The notes: generated from the sequence alone by a model not told the origin. Shown: positions 1 to 8,965, counted from the stretch's first letter. The stretch is DNA of 18,806 nucleotides from an uncultured Eubacteriales bacterium (GCA_900545515.1 UQZA01000044.1:1-18806); one strand, 5' to 3'. A program made the numbers and translations.

Positions 1-3000
1 AGCAGGGCGCAGGCCTGGCCAATGTGGGCAGCGCCATCTCCGCCAGCTCCTATGTGCTGGTAGACGGCCAGCCTGACGGCAAGGTCAAGGCAGAGCTTGG
101 AGATGACCCTGAGCGGACGGGAACATACCAATTTAGCTTTACCTTGAACAACCTGACGAATGAAGCCCAGGAATACCTGCTGTCTGCGGACCTGTTTACC
201 CAGGACCTGTTTGAAGACTATGCTTCAATGGATGAAAAGTGGTTGGATGAAATCGGGGAGGAGTTTCAGACTGCTTGGTATCTGAGCAAGACTACAGTCG
301 CCCTGGATGCGGACATTGCCTGGACGGTGGACGGCAAAGCCGTGGAAATGGACAATCGCCTCATCCACATGGACTTTGATGGCAATGGAACCGTCAACCG
401 GGACGATGCCCAGGCACTTCTGGACTACGCCTCCGGCAACCGGGAGGAAATTTCCTCGTTGGATTACGCCGACCTGGACGGCAGCGGGGATGTGACCACC
501 TATGACGCTTATTTGCTTCTGAAGGGCCTGAACGGCGGTACCGTAACCCTTCCTGCCAGTGGGAAGACAGACATCACCGTGACCATGACCCTGACCGAGG
601 CGCAGAAGAAAGCCCTGGATGAGAAGTACGAATCGGGCGCATATGTGCAGGGTTATGTGTTCGCGGCCCCCACTGCCACCAGCGAAGGAGTCCAGGGTGT
701 GACCCACTCCATTCCGGTGCTGGCTTTCTATGGGAACTGGACGGATGCTTCCATGTTTGATCGGGGATGCAAGGCCGCAAACGACCTGTCTATCGAGAAA
801 TGGCCCTATACCAGCCAGACGTCAATTAATTATTTAACTTATACCGTTGAGGGTTCCTCTGATTTGTACTATTTCGGAGGGAACCCCACCACGGTCCGGG
901 ATGAGACCTATGTGCCAGAGCGTGCTTCTCTGAATAACCAAAATGGGGATGCATTGCGGCAGTATTTCATCACTCCCATTCGCAATGCGGCGGCAGGGAA
1001 GCTGATGATCACCAATTGCGACACCGGCGAGGTATACTTCCAGCGGGAGTTTGGTCCCCAAGCTGCTGCGTATTACTATGCAGCAGCAGATGCGTGGGCT
1101 TCTACCGCAAAAGCACTGGCGCTGAATTGGAAGGGAACAGATGCGCAGGGCGTCCCATTGGAAGAGGGTACAGCCTTTGATGTCACTGTGATTCTGGCTC
1201 CAGAATATTACGTGGACCATGAAACAGGGGAAGTAGACTGGGATGCTCTGGGTGAAGGAGCGTACTTAACGACTCGCGCCTACATTGACAATACGGAGCC
1301 GGAGCTGGTGAGCATAAGCCTGGATCCACAGGAAAACACCCTCGAACTGACGTTCCGGGATAATCGCTTTATTGCTGCGTGCCGGATTGCAACTGGCATA
1401 TTCGGCAGCGTGTGGGGCGGGAACCAGATGGAGGCTGGTCAGGAGGTATCCCGTCTTTTTGACGTAGATTCGAAACGGTTTGAAAGTTTGGCTAGAATCT
1501 GGGTTTACGATTATTCTTACAATTATAAATACTATGAATTCGACATTAGCAGCCTTGACGTGAAGCCTGATATCGAGCATGAATTCGCAATCCATAATAC
1601 GAGCACAGAGTGGTATGCATTCAATCATCCAAACACAGATGATCCCAGCATATACGACGTTCTGAAAGTTTATGGCGGCAACTCGTATTTCCAGGCGGCT
1701 ACGAATGCGGACGGTTTTGTCTTTGCCTCGGATGAAAACGGGAATCTGTATGTGATGCATGAGAACGACCTGCGCCATGAAACGTGGATTCGGAAGTTTG
1801 ATTTTATACCCGTGGATCTGGCCTATAATCCTGTGGACAAAATGATCTACGGCGTGACAGATACTGGCTCCCTATTCCGCTTTGACCAGCTTTGCACCAA
1901 GGTGGAGCAGGTGGGAAACATTGGCGCACTCAATACCAACACACTGGCTTGCGACGGCAGCGGAAATTTCTACTGCCTGGAGTATCCTACCGGGGCGTTG
2001 TATACCTTCACCGCAGAGACCTATGCTGCCCCTACTATGGTGGGAGAGACTGGCCGTGAAATGTACGGCATTCAAAGCTTGGAATGGAACTGCAATGATG
2101 GTCAGCTTTACTGGGGTTGGTCTAACAATCCAAACAATAATTGGTGGATTACCTCCTATGTGCTCCAGGTAGATCCGAATACTGGCGCTACCCAGGAATT
2201 TGGATATCTGTTTAGCGATCCTATGCCCGCTTTGTTTATATTTGACTTAAAGCGCAACGATCGATGGGACAGCAGCCGGTATCCTGCAGTGGACACTGCC
2301 GCCCAGATCGATATGCCTGCGACCCTTTCCCTTCTGAGAAGCGAAACCCAGACCCTGCCTGCCGCAGTGTTGCCGTGGACGGCAACAGAACGGGGCGTAA
2401 CTTGGTCCAGCTCCAACCCTGAGGTGGCGTCTGTGGATGAGAGCGGCAAGGTTACCGCTGTGGGCGCAGGTCAATGCACCGTTACAGCCACGTCCATCCT
2501 GACGCCGCAGATTTCAAGCAGCTGCGCGGTAACGGTTGAAGCTTACGAGGCAACGCTCCAAGGTGTGATGCAGAATACGGACGGAAACACCACACTGTTT
2601 AGCTGGAGCTCCGAAACACGAACGAATACTGCCGGGCCGAACTTGCCGGTGAATGTCGGGGCTGTGGCCTATGATCCGGGCAACGATTGGCTGTATGCGC
2701 AGGACCGGAGTGACGGCTACTATATGCATAAATTCCAAGCCGGCACCGGGGAGCTGCTGGAAACGTCTCAAGCTGCAGCCAAAAGTGTCGCTTCCTGGGA
2801 TATGGCCTTCTGCCAATACCTGGAGGAAGATGCGGCGTTGAGCGTGTATGGGACGTACATCTGTGCGCCGGAGCGGATTATGGATAACAACCAGCTGGTT
2901 TATGTCTTGGACCTGAGCAACTACCTACATCTGACTACGGCTGCCACTCAGCTCACGACAGTTGCCTCCGCCGGAGAGCAGCAAATTACCATGGATGTAA

Positions 3001-4427
3001 CCGATGAAGAAGGAAATGTCATCGGAAGTGAGGAAATGGAGGCAGAGTGCTTCTATCTTCTTGATGACAAGGGGTATGTCTGGGCCGTTTGGATGTACCA
3101 CCTGGACGATGGCTATGGAGCAGTACTGGGGCTTTACCCAACCACATTTGCAGGAACTCTTCCGTTCCCTATGGATGGCGAGTACCAAAATTGCTCTATG
3201 GTCGAAGACCCTGCCACTGGCACTCTCTATCTGTCCTATTTCACCGGGAACAGCACAGAATTTTACGGCTTGTATCCGCAGCGGGATGCAGACGGTAAGA
3301 TTCAGTCCTTCCGGGCGGGTAAGCTTGGGGGCCTGGAGGAGGATGTCTGGCCCGTGGCCCTTTACCAGGCAACCGCCATCGATGCGCAGACCAGTGGCAA
3401 ACGGCTGTGCCAGCAGTACCGGGATGCTACCATCCAAACGGCGGAGTTCACCGCCATGGACCAGGTTGCGATGCGCAATGCAGTGGAGGAGGACATCCCC
3501 ACTGGAACGCTGCATGCAGTGCCCAACGAGCGTACAGCAACGCAGAGCGATGGCAAGCTCCGGGTGCCGGTGGAGGTTTCCACAGGCAGTCACAGTGGCC
3601 TTGTAACTGTGAACTACGATGCCACAGCGTTGACGCTGGAGGATGTGGCCACCTATGGGGAGCTGACCAGCTTGCGCCAGGAGGAGGGCTTCGTGACCCT
3701 AGGCTTTGCAGACCTGGAGGGCCTCACCACCGCCGCTACCCTCACCTTCGCGGCAAAGGAGGACGCTCCGAATCGCACGGACGTCACCTACACCTACCTC
3801 CAGCAGGAGGAAAAGACTGGCACGGCTGAGAAGCCGGTGGACATCCGGACGGAAACTCTGGAGCTGCACTGTCCCTCGAAAGCCTTTACCGACTTGAATA
3901 CCAACCAGTGGTATCATGAGGGTGTGGACTACGTTCTGGAGCAAGAGCTCATGATTGGCATGAGCAACACCCAGTTTGCGCCCAATGGAACCATGACCAG
4001 GGGCCAGCTGATGACGGTTCTGCACCGGATGGCTGGGGAGCCGGAGACGAAGGGGCAGTCGCCCTTCGCCGATGTGAAGGCAGGGAAGTACTACACAGAG
4101 CCCATTGCCTGGGCATTTGAAACCGGGATTGCCAAGGGCATGACCGCCACTGCCTTTGCCCCCAACGCGCCTGTCACCCGGGAGCAGATGGTCACCTTCC
4201 TGGCCCGGTATGCACAGCTGCAGGACGTGGATACGGCCAGCAGCGCGGAGCTGGATTTCACGGACGCTGGCAGCGTCAGCGACTATGCCCAGGAGGCTAT
4301 GGCTTGGGCCGTAGAGACTGGCCTGGTGCAGGGTATGGGCAATGGGAAGCTGGACCCCAAGGGCCCTGCTACCCGTGCGCAGATGGCCACGGTTCTAATG
4401 CGCTTTTGTGAAAGCATTTTGAAATGA
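1..4427 (+). CDS. SLH-anchored surface protein, C-terminal part of an S8 subtilase-like protease (5' end outside window)
   Basis: The reading frame is open from the left edge (codons in phase with base 3), so the GTG at 24 is not a real start. The first codons read QGAGLANV, the typical end of a subtilase catalytic domain. A C5a-peptidase/lactocepin-like Fn3 domain follows (about 50-750). Inside it sits a dockerin-like insert (372-525) with two calcium loops, DFDGNGTVNRDDA and DLDGSGDVTTYDA. Next come a second Ig/Fn3-like part (about 950-1320), a propeller-like repeat region (about 1650-2270), a Big2 domain (about 2300-2550), a second propeller-like region (2560-3450), a cohesin-like beta domain (3505-3840) and three SLH repeats (about 3880-4424). 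The SLH repeats should bind pyruvylated cell-wall polymer. The catalytic triad is not in the window, so the protease call rests on the domain tail and module order. Bases 800-1700 look more AT-rich than the rest. Confidence 0.85.
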   Translation, partial: QGAGLANVGSAISASSYVLVDGQPDGKVKAELGDDPERTGTYQFSFTLNNLTNEAQEYLLSADLFTQDLFEDYASMDEKWLDEIGEEFQTAWYLSKTTVALDADIAWTVDGKAVEMDNRLIHMDFDGNGTVNRDDAQALLDYASGNREEISSLDYADLDGSGDVTTYDAYLLLKGLNGGTVTLPASGKTDITVTMTLTEAQKKALDEKYESGAYVQGYVFAAPTATSEGVQGVTHSIPVLAFYGNWTDASMFDRGCKAANDLSIEKWPYTSQTSINYLTYTVEGSSDLYYFGGNPTTVRDETYVPERASLNNQNGDALRQYFITPIRNAAAGKLMITNCDTGEVYFQREFGPQAAAYYYAAADAWASTAKALALNWKGTDAQGVPLEEGTAFDVTVILAPEYYVDHETGEVDWDALGEGAYLTTRAYIDNTEPELVSISLDPQENTLELTFRDNRFIAACRIATGIFGSVWGGNQMEAGQEVSRLFDVDSKRFESLARIWVYDYSYNYKYYEFDISSLDVKPDIEHEFAIHNTSTEWYAFNHPNTDDPSIYDVLKVYGGNSYFQAATNADGFVFASDENGNLYVMHENDLRHETWIRKFDFIPVDLAYNPVDKMIYGVTDTGSLFRFDQLCTKVEQVGNIGALNTNTLACDGSGNFYCLEYPTGALYTFTAETYAAPTMVGETGREMYGIQSLEWNCNDGQLYWGWSNNPNNNWWITSYVLQVDPNTGATQEFGYLFSDPMPALFIFDLKRNDRWDSSRYPAVDTAAQIDMPATLSLLRSETQTLPAAVLPWTATERGVTWSSSNPEVASVDESGKVTAVGAGQCTVTATSILTPQISSSCAVTVEAYEATLQGVMQNTDGNTTLFSWSSETRTNTAGPNLPVNVGAVAYDPGNDWLYAQDRSDGYYMHKFQAGTGELLETSQAAAKSVASWDMAFCQYLEEDAALSVYGTYICAPERIMDNNQLVYVLDLSNYLHLTTAATQLTTVASAGEQQITMDVTDEEGNVIGSEEMEAECFYLLDDKGYVWAVWMYHLDDGYGAVLGLYPTTFAGTLPFPMDGEYQNCSMVEDPATGTLYLSYFTGNSTEFYGLYPQRDADGKIQSFRAGKLGGLEEDVWPVALYQATAIDAQTSGKRLCQQYRDATIQTAEFTAMDQVAMRNAVEEDIPTGTLHAVPNERTATQSDGKLRVPVEVSTGSHSGLVTVNYDATALTLEDVATYGELTSLRQEEGFVTLGFADLEGLTTAATLTFAAKEDAPNRTDVTYTYLQQEEKTGTAEKPVDIRTETLELHCPSKAFTDLNTNQWYHEGVDYVLEQELMIGMSNTQFAPNGTMTRGQLMTVLHRMAGEPETKGQSPFADVKAGKYYTEPIAWAFETGIAKGMTATAFAPNAPVTREQMVTFLARYAQLQDVDTASSAELDFTDAGSVSDYAQEAMAWAVETGLVQGMGNGKLDPKGPATRAQMATVLMRFCESILK

Positions 4428-4438
4428 TTTGAGACAGT

Positions 4439-4458
4439 AAGGGGGCTGCGGCCCCCTT
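4439..4458 (+). terminator. Hairpin terminator after the surface protein gene
   Basis: A perfect stem AAGGGGGC / GCCCCCTT with a TGCG loop starts 12 bases after the stop codon. Only two T residues follow directly, so termination may be partial or Rho-assisted. Confidence 0.6.
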
Positions 4459-4477
4459 GCTGCGTCTAAATGTACCG

Positions 4478-4619
4478 GTGGGGCGTCGTACACCTAAGGC
4501 AACCCCTACAAGGGCATATGGTTTTAATCATCCATAAATCCGGGGCCGCACCCTACCGCCCGGGGTAGGCGGAAACCACGGCCCACCCCTGTAGCTCCCG
4601 CTATGTGCCTTGCTTTTTT
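4478..4619 (+). ncRNA. Structured small RNA candidate (6S RNA-like?) ending in a U-run
   Basis: The plus strand can fold into a closed multi-helix structure. The outer stem is AAGGCA (4496-4501) with TGCCTT (4606-4611). Inside it, CTACA-A-GGG pairs with CCC-C-TGTAG. A small hairpin TATGG/CCATA follows, then a long arm of GGGCCG/CGGCCC with an inner CCTACC/GGTAGG hairpin. The outer stem is followed by GC and six T residues, as in an intrinsic terminator. The next gene has its own promoter overlapping this T-run, which argues for a separate transcript rather than a riboswitch. The GTACACCTAAG stretch at 4488-4498 reminds me of Firmicute 6S RNA, but that is unverified memory. I could not identify a promoter for it. 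The 5' end given is a guess at a GGTG/CACC side hairpin. Confidence 0.42.
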
Positions 4620-4638
4620 GCTATGCCCATGGTATACT
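4610..4638 (+). promoter_or_regulatory. Promoter of the 4704 regulator gene
   Basis: TTGCTT (4610-4615), a 17-base spacer, then TATACT (4633-4638) with a TGG extension before the -10. It overlaps the end of the RNA candidate and would give a leader of about 60 bases before the ATG at 4704. Confidence 0.55.
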
Positions 4639-4703
4639 TTGGAATAGTTTAAGGATGGGGAGTGGAGAGCGTGGGCGAAAATTTGGACCAAGAGAGGAAG
4701 CCA

Positions 4704-5819
4704 ATGGAGGTTTTCGTAACAAATCAACCTTATATGTTATATGAAACCGTGGAGCTGCTTCGGGCCTTTGTGAACGAAACCGATCCGGAAGATCTGACCA
4801 TGGAGGGAGAATTTTGCCTCGCGCCCCAGGAGGTGAGAGACGTTATGGCTGCGGCCTGCCAGGGGGTGGATCCGGAGGACAAGTGGGTGCGGCACTTCTT
4901 CTTGGAGTATCCCATCTTAGATGATTCCGACCAAAGTACTTGCCTGGCTTCCTGCATCGCATATAGCATCTTCAACATTTCTATGAAGGAGACAACCCTG
5001 GAGCAGCAGCTGGCCTTTGTGGTAAACCAGTGGAACGTCTATCGGCGGACAGGCTATCACATCAGCGCAGTTGACCGCTTTGGAATTGACATCGACCTCA
5101 TGCCAACCCAGGAGCCGGTTCGACTCTCCGATGAGCTGAAGCGGCTGCCCCTCTCCTCAGACTTTTATTTTTTGGTCCATGAGGCCTTTTCTGACCTGGA
5201 TTTCAGCGCCGCTCAGCTGCTCCGGGTGATTCGCCCGGTGGCGGAGCGATTGCTGGCGTTGCTGCGGCCCTATGTGCGGCGCGCGGCTGCGCTGGCGGAG
5301 CGCTGGTCCCACTTTTTTCAGAATCGGGAGATGCTTTACGAGCTGTTAAGGTCCAGGGCCGGGGTGGTGGAGGAGGATTTTATTGACCGGGTGTACTTGG
5401 TTTTACGTTATCTCCACTCCCGTTATGTTACAGGCAATAGTTCCCCAAAGGAACGTGCCCTTGGCTTTCATATGGGCGTGGGGGTAGACTTGATTTTGAC
5501 GGATGAGGATCAGGTGAGAAGCGCCACCAGCTTGGACTTGGAGGCGGCCGCCTTTAAGCTTCTGGGGGACAAGGGCCGCCGGGATATCATCCGGGTGCTG
5601 CGGAAGGAGGCCATGACCATGCAGGAGGTGGCCCACCGGCTGAAGGTCAACTCCGGTACCGTCTTCCGGAACATCAACAGCTTGTATAATGCAGAGCTGC
5701 TCATTCGCGAAAACCACGGCGGCCACTTCTTCTACCGGTCGAAAATCTCCTATATCCAGACGATTTTTGACCATATGATGGAGTTCTTTCGGGATGATGA
5801 CCTGGCCGAAGAGGAATAA
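4704..5819 (+). CDS. ArsR-like winged-helix transcriptional regulator, long N-terminal region
   Basis: This 371-residue protein has a C-terminal winged helix at about residues 280-350: a helical start (FKLLGDKGRRDIIRVL), a recognition helix region (SGTVFRNINSLYNAELL) and a wing ending HFFYRSK. The N-terminal 270 residues match no domain I can name; they probably sense a ligand or mediate dimerisation. The ATG at 4704 is preferred, with an AGGA-type site 5 bases upstream, because the product then begins MEVFVTNQPYMLYE and lines up with the start of the paralogue at 15101-16192. A GTG at 4662 with AAGGA upstream is the alternative and would add 14 residues. The gene follows an SLH surface protein, as the paralogue neighbours another. 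The target is inferred to be the surface gene; no shared operator was found here. Confidence 0.8.
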   Translation: MEVFVTNQPYMLYETVELLRAFVNETDPEDLTMEGEFCLAPQEVRDVMAAACQGVDPEDKWVRHFFLEYPILDDSDQSTCLASCIAYSIFNISMKETTLEQQLAFVVNQWNVYRRTGYHISAVDRFGIDIDLMPTQEPVRLSDELKRLPLSSDFYFLVHEAFSDLDFSAAQLLRVIRPVAERLLALLRPYVRRAAALAERWSHFFQNREMLYELLRSRAGVVEEDFIDRVYLVLRYLHSRYVTGNSSPKERALGFHMGVGVDLILTDEDQVRSATSLDLEAAAFKLLGDKGRRDIIRVLRKEAMTMQEVAHRLKVNSGTVFRNINSLYNAELLIRENHGGHFFYRSKISYIQTIFDHMMEFFRDDDLAEEE

Positions 5820-5835
5820 CGGCCTGAAAATAAGC

Positions 5836-5869
5836 AGCGCTCCGGTCCCACACAGGCCGGGGCGCTTTT
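5836..5869 (+). terminator. Intrinsic terminator after the 4704 regulator
   Basis: A ten-pair stem, AGCGCTCCGG (5836-5845) with CCGGGGCGCT (5857-5866) including one G-U pair, is followed by TTTT. Confidence 0.8.
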
Positions 5870-5916
5870 CACAGACGCCCCAATGCGCAGCAAGCTAATT
5901 TGCTGACGATTTGCCC

Positions 5917-5946
5917 TGGACAGAGGCGGGGGAGGCGTGGTAAAAT
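5917..5946 (+). promoter_or_regulatory. Promoter of the pepD operon
   Basis: TGGACA (5917-5922), an 18-base spacer, then TAAAAT (5941-5946). Just upstream lies a 6-base inverted repeat, CAGCAA (5888-5893) and TTGCTG (5900-5905), a possible operator. Confidence 0.55.
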
Positions 5947-5990
5947 GGGGCCAAATAGCCAAAAACTTTTACAAACAAGGAGTGTTTTGT

Positions 5991-7436
5991 ATGGAACAGC
6001 GTCCCCTGGCCGGTTTGGAGCCGGCATGCGTGTTTCGTTTTTTTGAGGAAATCTGTGCCATTCCCCACGGCTCCCGGAATACAAAGACCATCAGCGATTA
6101 CCTGGTCCGGTTTGCCCAGGAGCGAGGCCTCCGCTTCCGGCAGGACGAGTGGAACAATGTGGTGATCTTCCAACCGGGCACCCCGGGGTATGAGGACCAT
6201 CCCCCAGTGATTCTCCAGGGCCATATGGATATGGTTTGCGAGAAGGAGCCGGACTGTCCCATTGACTTTGAGCACGACGGCCTGGACCTGACCCACGATG
6301 GTACCGACATTTTTGCACGGGGTACTACCCTGGGCGGGGATGACGGTGTGGCTGTGGCCTATGCATTGGCCCTGCTGGACTCCAAGGAGATTCCCCATCC
6401 TCCATTGGAAGTGATTATCACCGTGGACGAGGAGATTGGCATGCTGGGCGCTGCCGCCATGGACTTGTCGGACCTTCGGGGCCGGACTATGGTGAACCTG
6501 GACAGCGAAGATGAGGGCATCCTCACCGTTTCTTGTGCAGGCGGCGCCACGGCTTTCATCGACCTGCCCCTGAACCGCCGCCCGGTGTATGGCCCCTGTG
6601 TGGAGATTCTGGTGGATGGACTCCAGGGGGGCCACTCCGGTGTGGAGATCCACAAAAACCGGGCCAATGCCAATCAGGTTATGGGCGAGCTGCTGGTCCG
6701 GATTCAGGAGAAAATGCCGGTGTGCATCGTGAGCCTGGCAGGTGGCTCTAAGGATAACGCCATTCCCAGGAGCTGCCGGGTGAACCTGGTAGCCATGGGC
6801 TTGGAGCTGAGTGTGCTGCAGGAGATGGCTGATACAGTCGCGGCGGAGACCAAGTGCCGGTGCAGTGATCCGGACCTTGCCATCACCCTGCGGGAAGTGG
6901 AGGCTCTGGGCGGCTTGGCCATGAGCACCGACGACTCCAAGAAGGTTGCCGCGCTTCTGCAGGCGGTGCCCAATGGCGTTCAGGCTATGAGCAGCGATAT
7001 CGAGGGCCTGGTCCAAACCTCCCTGAACCTGGGCATTGCACAGGTGGAGGAGGATCATCTGCATCTCACCTTCTCCGTCCGCAGCTCTGTCAACGGGGAG
7101 AAGGAGGCGCTGCTTCAGCGGCTGCGGGACATCGCCGGGGAGTTCGGCGGCAGCTACAGCCAGATGGGCGAGTACCCCGCCTGGGAGTACCGGAAGGATT
7201 CCCCTCTGCGGGAGCTGATGGTGGAGGTGTACCGGGAGATGTTCGGAAGCGAGCCCCAGGTGGTGGCCATTCATGCGGGCCTGGAGTGCGGCCTTCTGGG
7301 CGACAAGCTGCCCGGGCTGGATTGCGTTTCCTATGGTCCCCAGATGCAGGACATTCACACCAGCCGGGAGAAGCTGAATATTGCCTCCACAGCCCGGATG
7401 TGGCGATATCTTCTGGAAATTCTCAAGCGTTTGTAA
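5991..7436 (+). CDS. pepD: Aminoacyl-histidine dipeptidase (Xaa-His, carnosinase-type, M20 family)
   Basis: This zinc peptidase hydrolyses Xaa-His and other dipeptides in the cytoplasm. It has 481 residues, the normal length for PepD. Metal and catalytic motifs are in order: GHMDMV (H78, D80), GGDDG (D117/D118, bridging), DEEIG (E147 base, E148 ligand), NLDSED (D171) and a C-terminal DIHTSRE whose H456 fits the last metal ligand. The lid/dimerisation domain lies between about residues 185 and 390. The start is the ATG at 5991, seven bases after AAGGAG; the in-frame ORF can be opened upstream from 5937 but that part overlaps the promoter. It is the first gene of a run with the amidohydrolase 19 bases downstream. 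Confidence 0.93.
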   Translation: MEQRPLAGLEPACVFRFFEEICAIPHGSRNTKTISDYLVRFAQERGLRFRQDEWNNVVIFQPGTPGYEDHPPVILQGHMDMVCEKEPDCPIDFEHDGLDLTHDGTDIFARGTTLGGDDGVAVAYALALLDSKEIPHPPLEVIITVDEEIGMLGAAAMDLSDLRGRTMVNLDSEDEGILTVSCAGGATAFIDLPLNRRPVYGPCVEILVDGLQGGHSGVEIHKNRANANQVMGELLVRIQEKMPVCIVSLAGGSKDNAIPRSCRVNLVAMGLELSVLQEMADTVAAETKCRCSDPDLAITLREVEALGGLAMSTDDSKKVAALLQAVPNGVQAMSSDIEGLVQTSLNLGIAQVEEDHLHLTFSVRSSVNGEKEALLQRLRDIAGEFGGSYSQMGEYPAWEYRKDSPLRELMVEVYREMFGSEPQVVAIHAGLECGLLGDKLPGLDCVSYGPQMQDIHTSREKLNIASTARMWRYLLEILKRL

Positions 7437-7455
7437 GGAGCAATTGACGACTGTG

Positions 7456-8289
7456 ATGCAAATTCTCGATTTTCACTGCCATGTATACCCCCACGCCATT
7501 GCGGAGAAAGCCTCCGATGCAGTGGCCCGGTTTTACCAGGTCCACCGGGGAGTGGAGATTCCCGACCAGACGGCAGCTTTGGATGATGTGCTGCAGGCAC
7601 AGGCTGAGGCGGGCATTGCCAAGACTGTTTTGTGTTCTGCGGCCACGGTGCCACACCAAGTACAGCACATCAATGAGTTCCTGGCCCGAAAGGCGGCGGC
7701 CAGCGGTGGGCGTTGCCTGTCCTTTGGCACCCTGCATCCGGACAGCCCAGATCCCAAGGGGGATGTGGAGCATCTGCTGGAGCTGGGACTGAAGGGCGTT
7801 AAGCTCCATCCGGACATGCAGGGCTTCGCCCTGAATGATCCCAAGGCCATGAAGCTTTATGAGCTGGTGGGCGGACGGGTGCCGTTTCTGCTGCACACTG
7901 GGGACCCCCGGTTCTCCTTTTCCAACCCAGAGCAGCTGATACCGGCTCTGCTGGCCTTCCCGGAGACCACCTTTGTAGGGGCTCACATGGGTGGTCATAC
8001 CTTCTGGAAGGAGGCTACAAAGGTACTGGCCGGCCGGTATGAGAACCTGTATGTAGACATTTCCTCCACTTTCTTTGGGGTGACCCCGGAGGAGGCTGTG
8101 GACATGGTTCGGGCCTATGGAGCAGAGCGGGTGCTCTTTGGCACGGATTTTCCCATGTGGTGTCCCAAGGATGAGGTGAGAAAGTTTTTGGCATTGCCCC
8201 TCACAGAGGAGGAGCGGCGCCTCATCGCCTGGGATAACGGCGCAAAGCTGCTGCATCTGGGCAGCTTAGCTTGCGCTGCTGGTGCGTAA
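7456..8289 (+). CDS. Amidohydrolase-2 family metal-dependent hydrolase or decarboxylase
   Basis: This 277-residue TIM-barrel enzyme is of the ACMSD/amidohydrolase-2 type (PF04909-like). Visible metal and active-site residues are HCH at the N-terminus (H7, H9), KLHPD (K116, H118), LLHTGD (H147), GAHMGG (H177) and FGTDFP (D231). The substrate cannot be told from sequence; relatives act as hydrolases or as non-oxidative decarboxylases. The ATG at 7456 is chosen because it begins directly with the first strand and its metal ligands. A TTG at 7444 sits closer to the AAGGAG at 7435-7440 and could also serve. The gene begins 19 bases after pepD, so co-transcription is likely. Its C-terminus ends in a short alanine-rich tail. 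Confidence 0.85.
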   Translation: MQILDFHCHVYPHAIAEKASDAVARFYQVHRGVEIPDQTAALDDVLQAQAEAGIAKTVLCSAATVPHQVQHINEFLARKAAASGGRCLSFGTLHPDSPDPKGDVEHLLELGLKGVKLHPDMQGFALNDPKAMKLYELVGGRVPFLLHTGDPRFSFSNPEQLIPALLAFPETTFVGAHMGGHTFWKEATKVLAGRYENLYVDISSTFFGVTPEEAVDMVRAYGAERVLFGTDFPMWCPKDEVRKFLALPLTEEERRLIAWDNGAKLLHLGSLACAAGA

Positions 8290-8314
8290 CGGTATGACCC
8301 ATGCAGGAGGACAT

Positions 8315-8965
8315 ATGGAACAAAATACAAAGGTGACTGCCATTTTGGAGGCGCTGAAGGGGGACTATCCGGAGCCCCGCTGCGCCCTGGAGTATCAGAA
8401 GGACTATGAGCTCATGGTGGCGGTGCGCCTGTCCGCCCAGTGCACCGATGCCAGGGTCAACGAGGTGACGCCTGCCCTCTTTGCCGCCTATCCCTCCTTG
8501 GAAGCCCTGGCAGAGGCGGACATTTCCCATGTAGAAGAGCTGGTTCACTCCTGCGGCTTTTACAAAAACAAGGCCAGGGAAATTGTCCTGGCCTGCCGGA
8601 TGTTGCTGACGGACTATGGCGGAAAGGTCCCCGGCACCATGGAGGAGCTGCTGAAGCTGCCAGGCGTGGGGCGGAAAACTGCCAATCTCTTGTTGGGCGA
8701 TCTGTACGGCGCACCCGGGGCAGTGGTTTGCGACACCCACTGCATCCGGATTTCCAACCGCCTGGGCCTGGCCAAGGGGAAGGAGCCAGAGAAGGTGGAA
8801 CGGCAGCTTCGGGCTGTTCTCCCCCCTGAGGAGAGCTCCGACTTTTGCCACCGTCTGGTGCTCCATGGCCGGGCAGTTTGCACCGCCCGAAATCCCAAAT
8901 GCGCCGTCTGCTCCCTGGCCCCCTGGTGCACCTATGTGAACGGTGCGCCGGCGGAGACGGTGTAA
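8315..8965 (+). CDS. nth: Endonuclease III (base-excision DNA glycosylase/AP lyase)
   Basis: The enzyme removes oxidised pyrimidines and cuts at abasic sites. It has 216 residues, normal for the family. The helix-hairpin-helix motif LPGVGRKTANLLLG lies at 115-128, with catalytic lysine K121. The catalytic aspartate is D140 in the CDTHC motif. The four cysteines of the 4Fe-4S loop have the canonical C-X6-C-X2-C-X5-C spacing (C189, C196, C199, C205). The ATG at 8315 follows AGGAGG by four bases; the upstream in-frame ATG at 8282 overlaps the previous gene and lacks a ribosome binding site. It begins 25 bases after the amidohydrolase stop and is the last gene of this run. Confidence 0.95.
   Translation: MEQNTKVTAILEALKGDYPEPRCALEYQKDYELMVAVRLSAQCTDARVNEVTPALFAAYPSLEALAEADISHVEELVHSCGFYKNKAREIVLACRMLLTDYGGKVPGTMEELLKLPGVGRKTANLLLGDLYGAPGAVVCDTHCIRISNRLGLAKGKEPEKVERQLRAVLPPEESSDFCHRLVLHGRAVCTARNPKCAVCSLAPWCTYVNGAPAETV

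Noticed and set aside
4478..4661. A riboswitch controlling the 4704 regulator
   Set aside because: I recognise no riboswitch core, and a separate promoter overlaps the U-run, so the folded RNA need not be the regulator's leader.
5895..7358. A 487-codon open frame on the minus strand opposite pepD
   Set aside because: It is the antisense shadow of a well-conserved peptidase in GC-rich DNA; its translation is low in structure, and it has no ribosome binding site.
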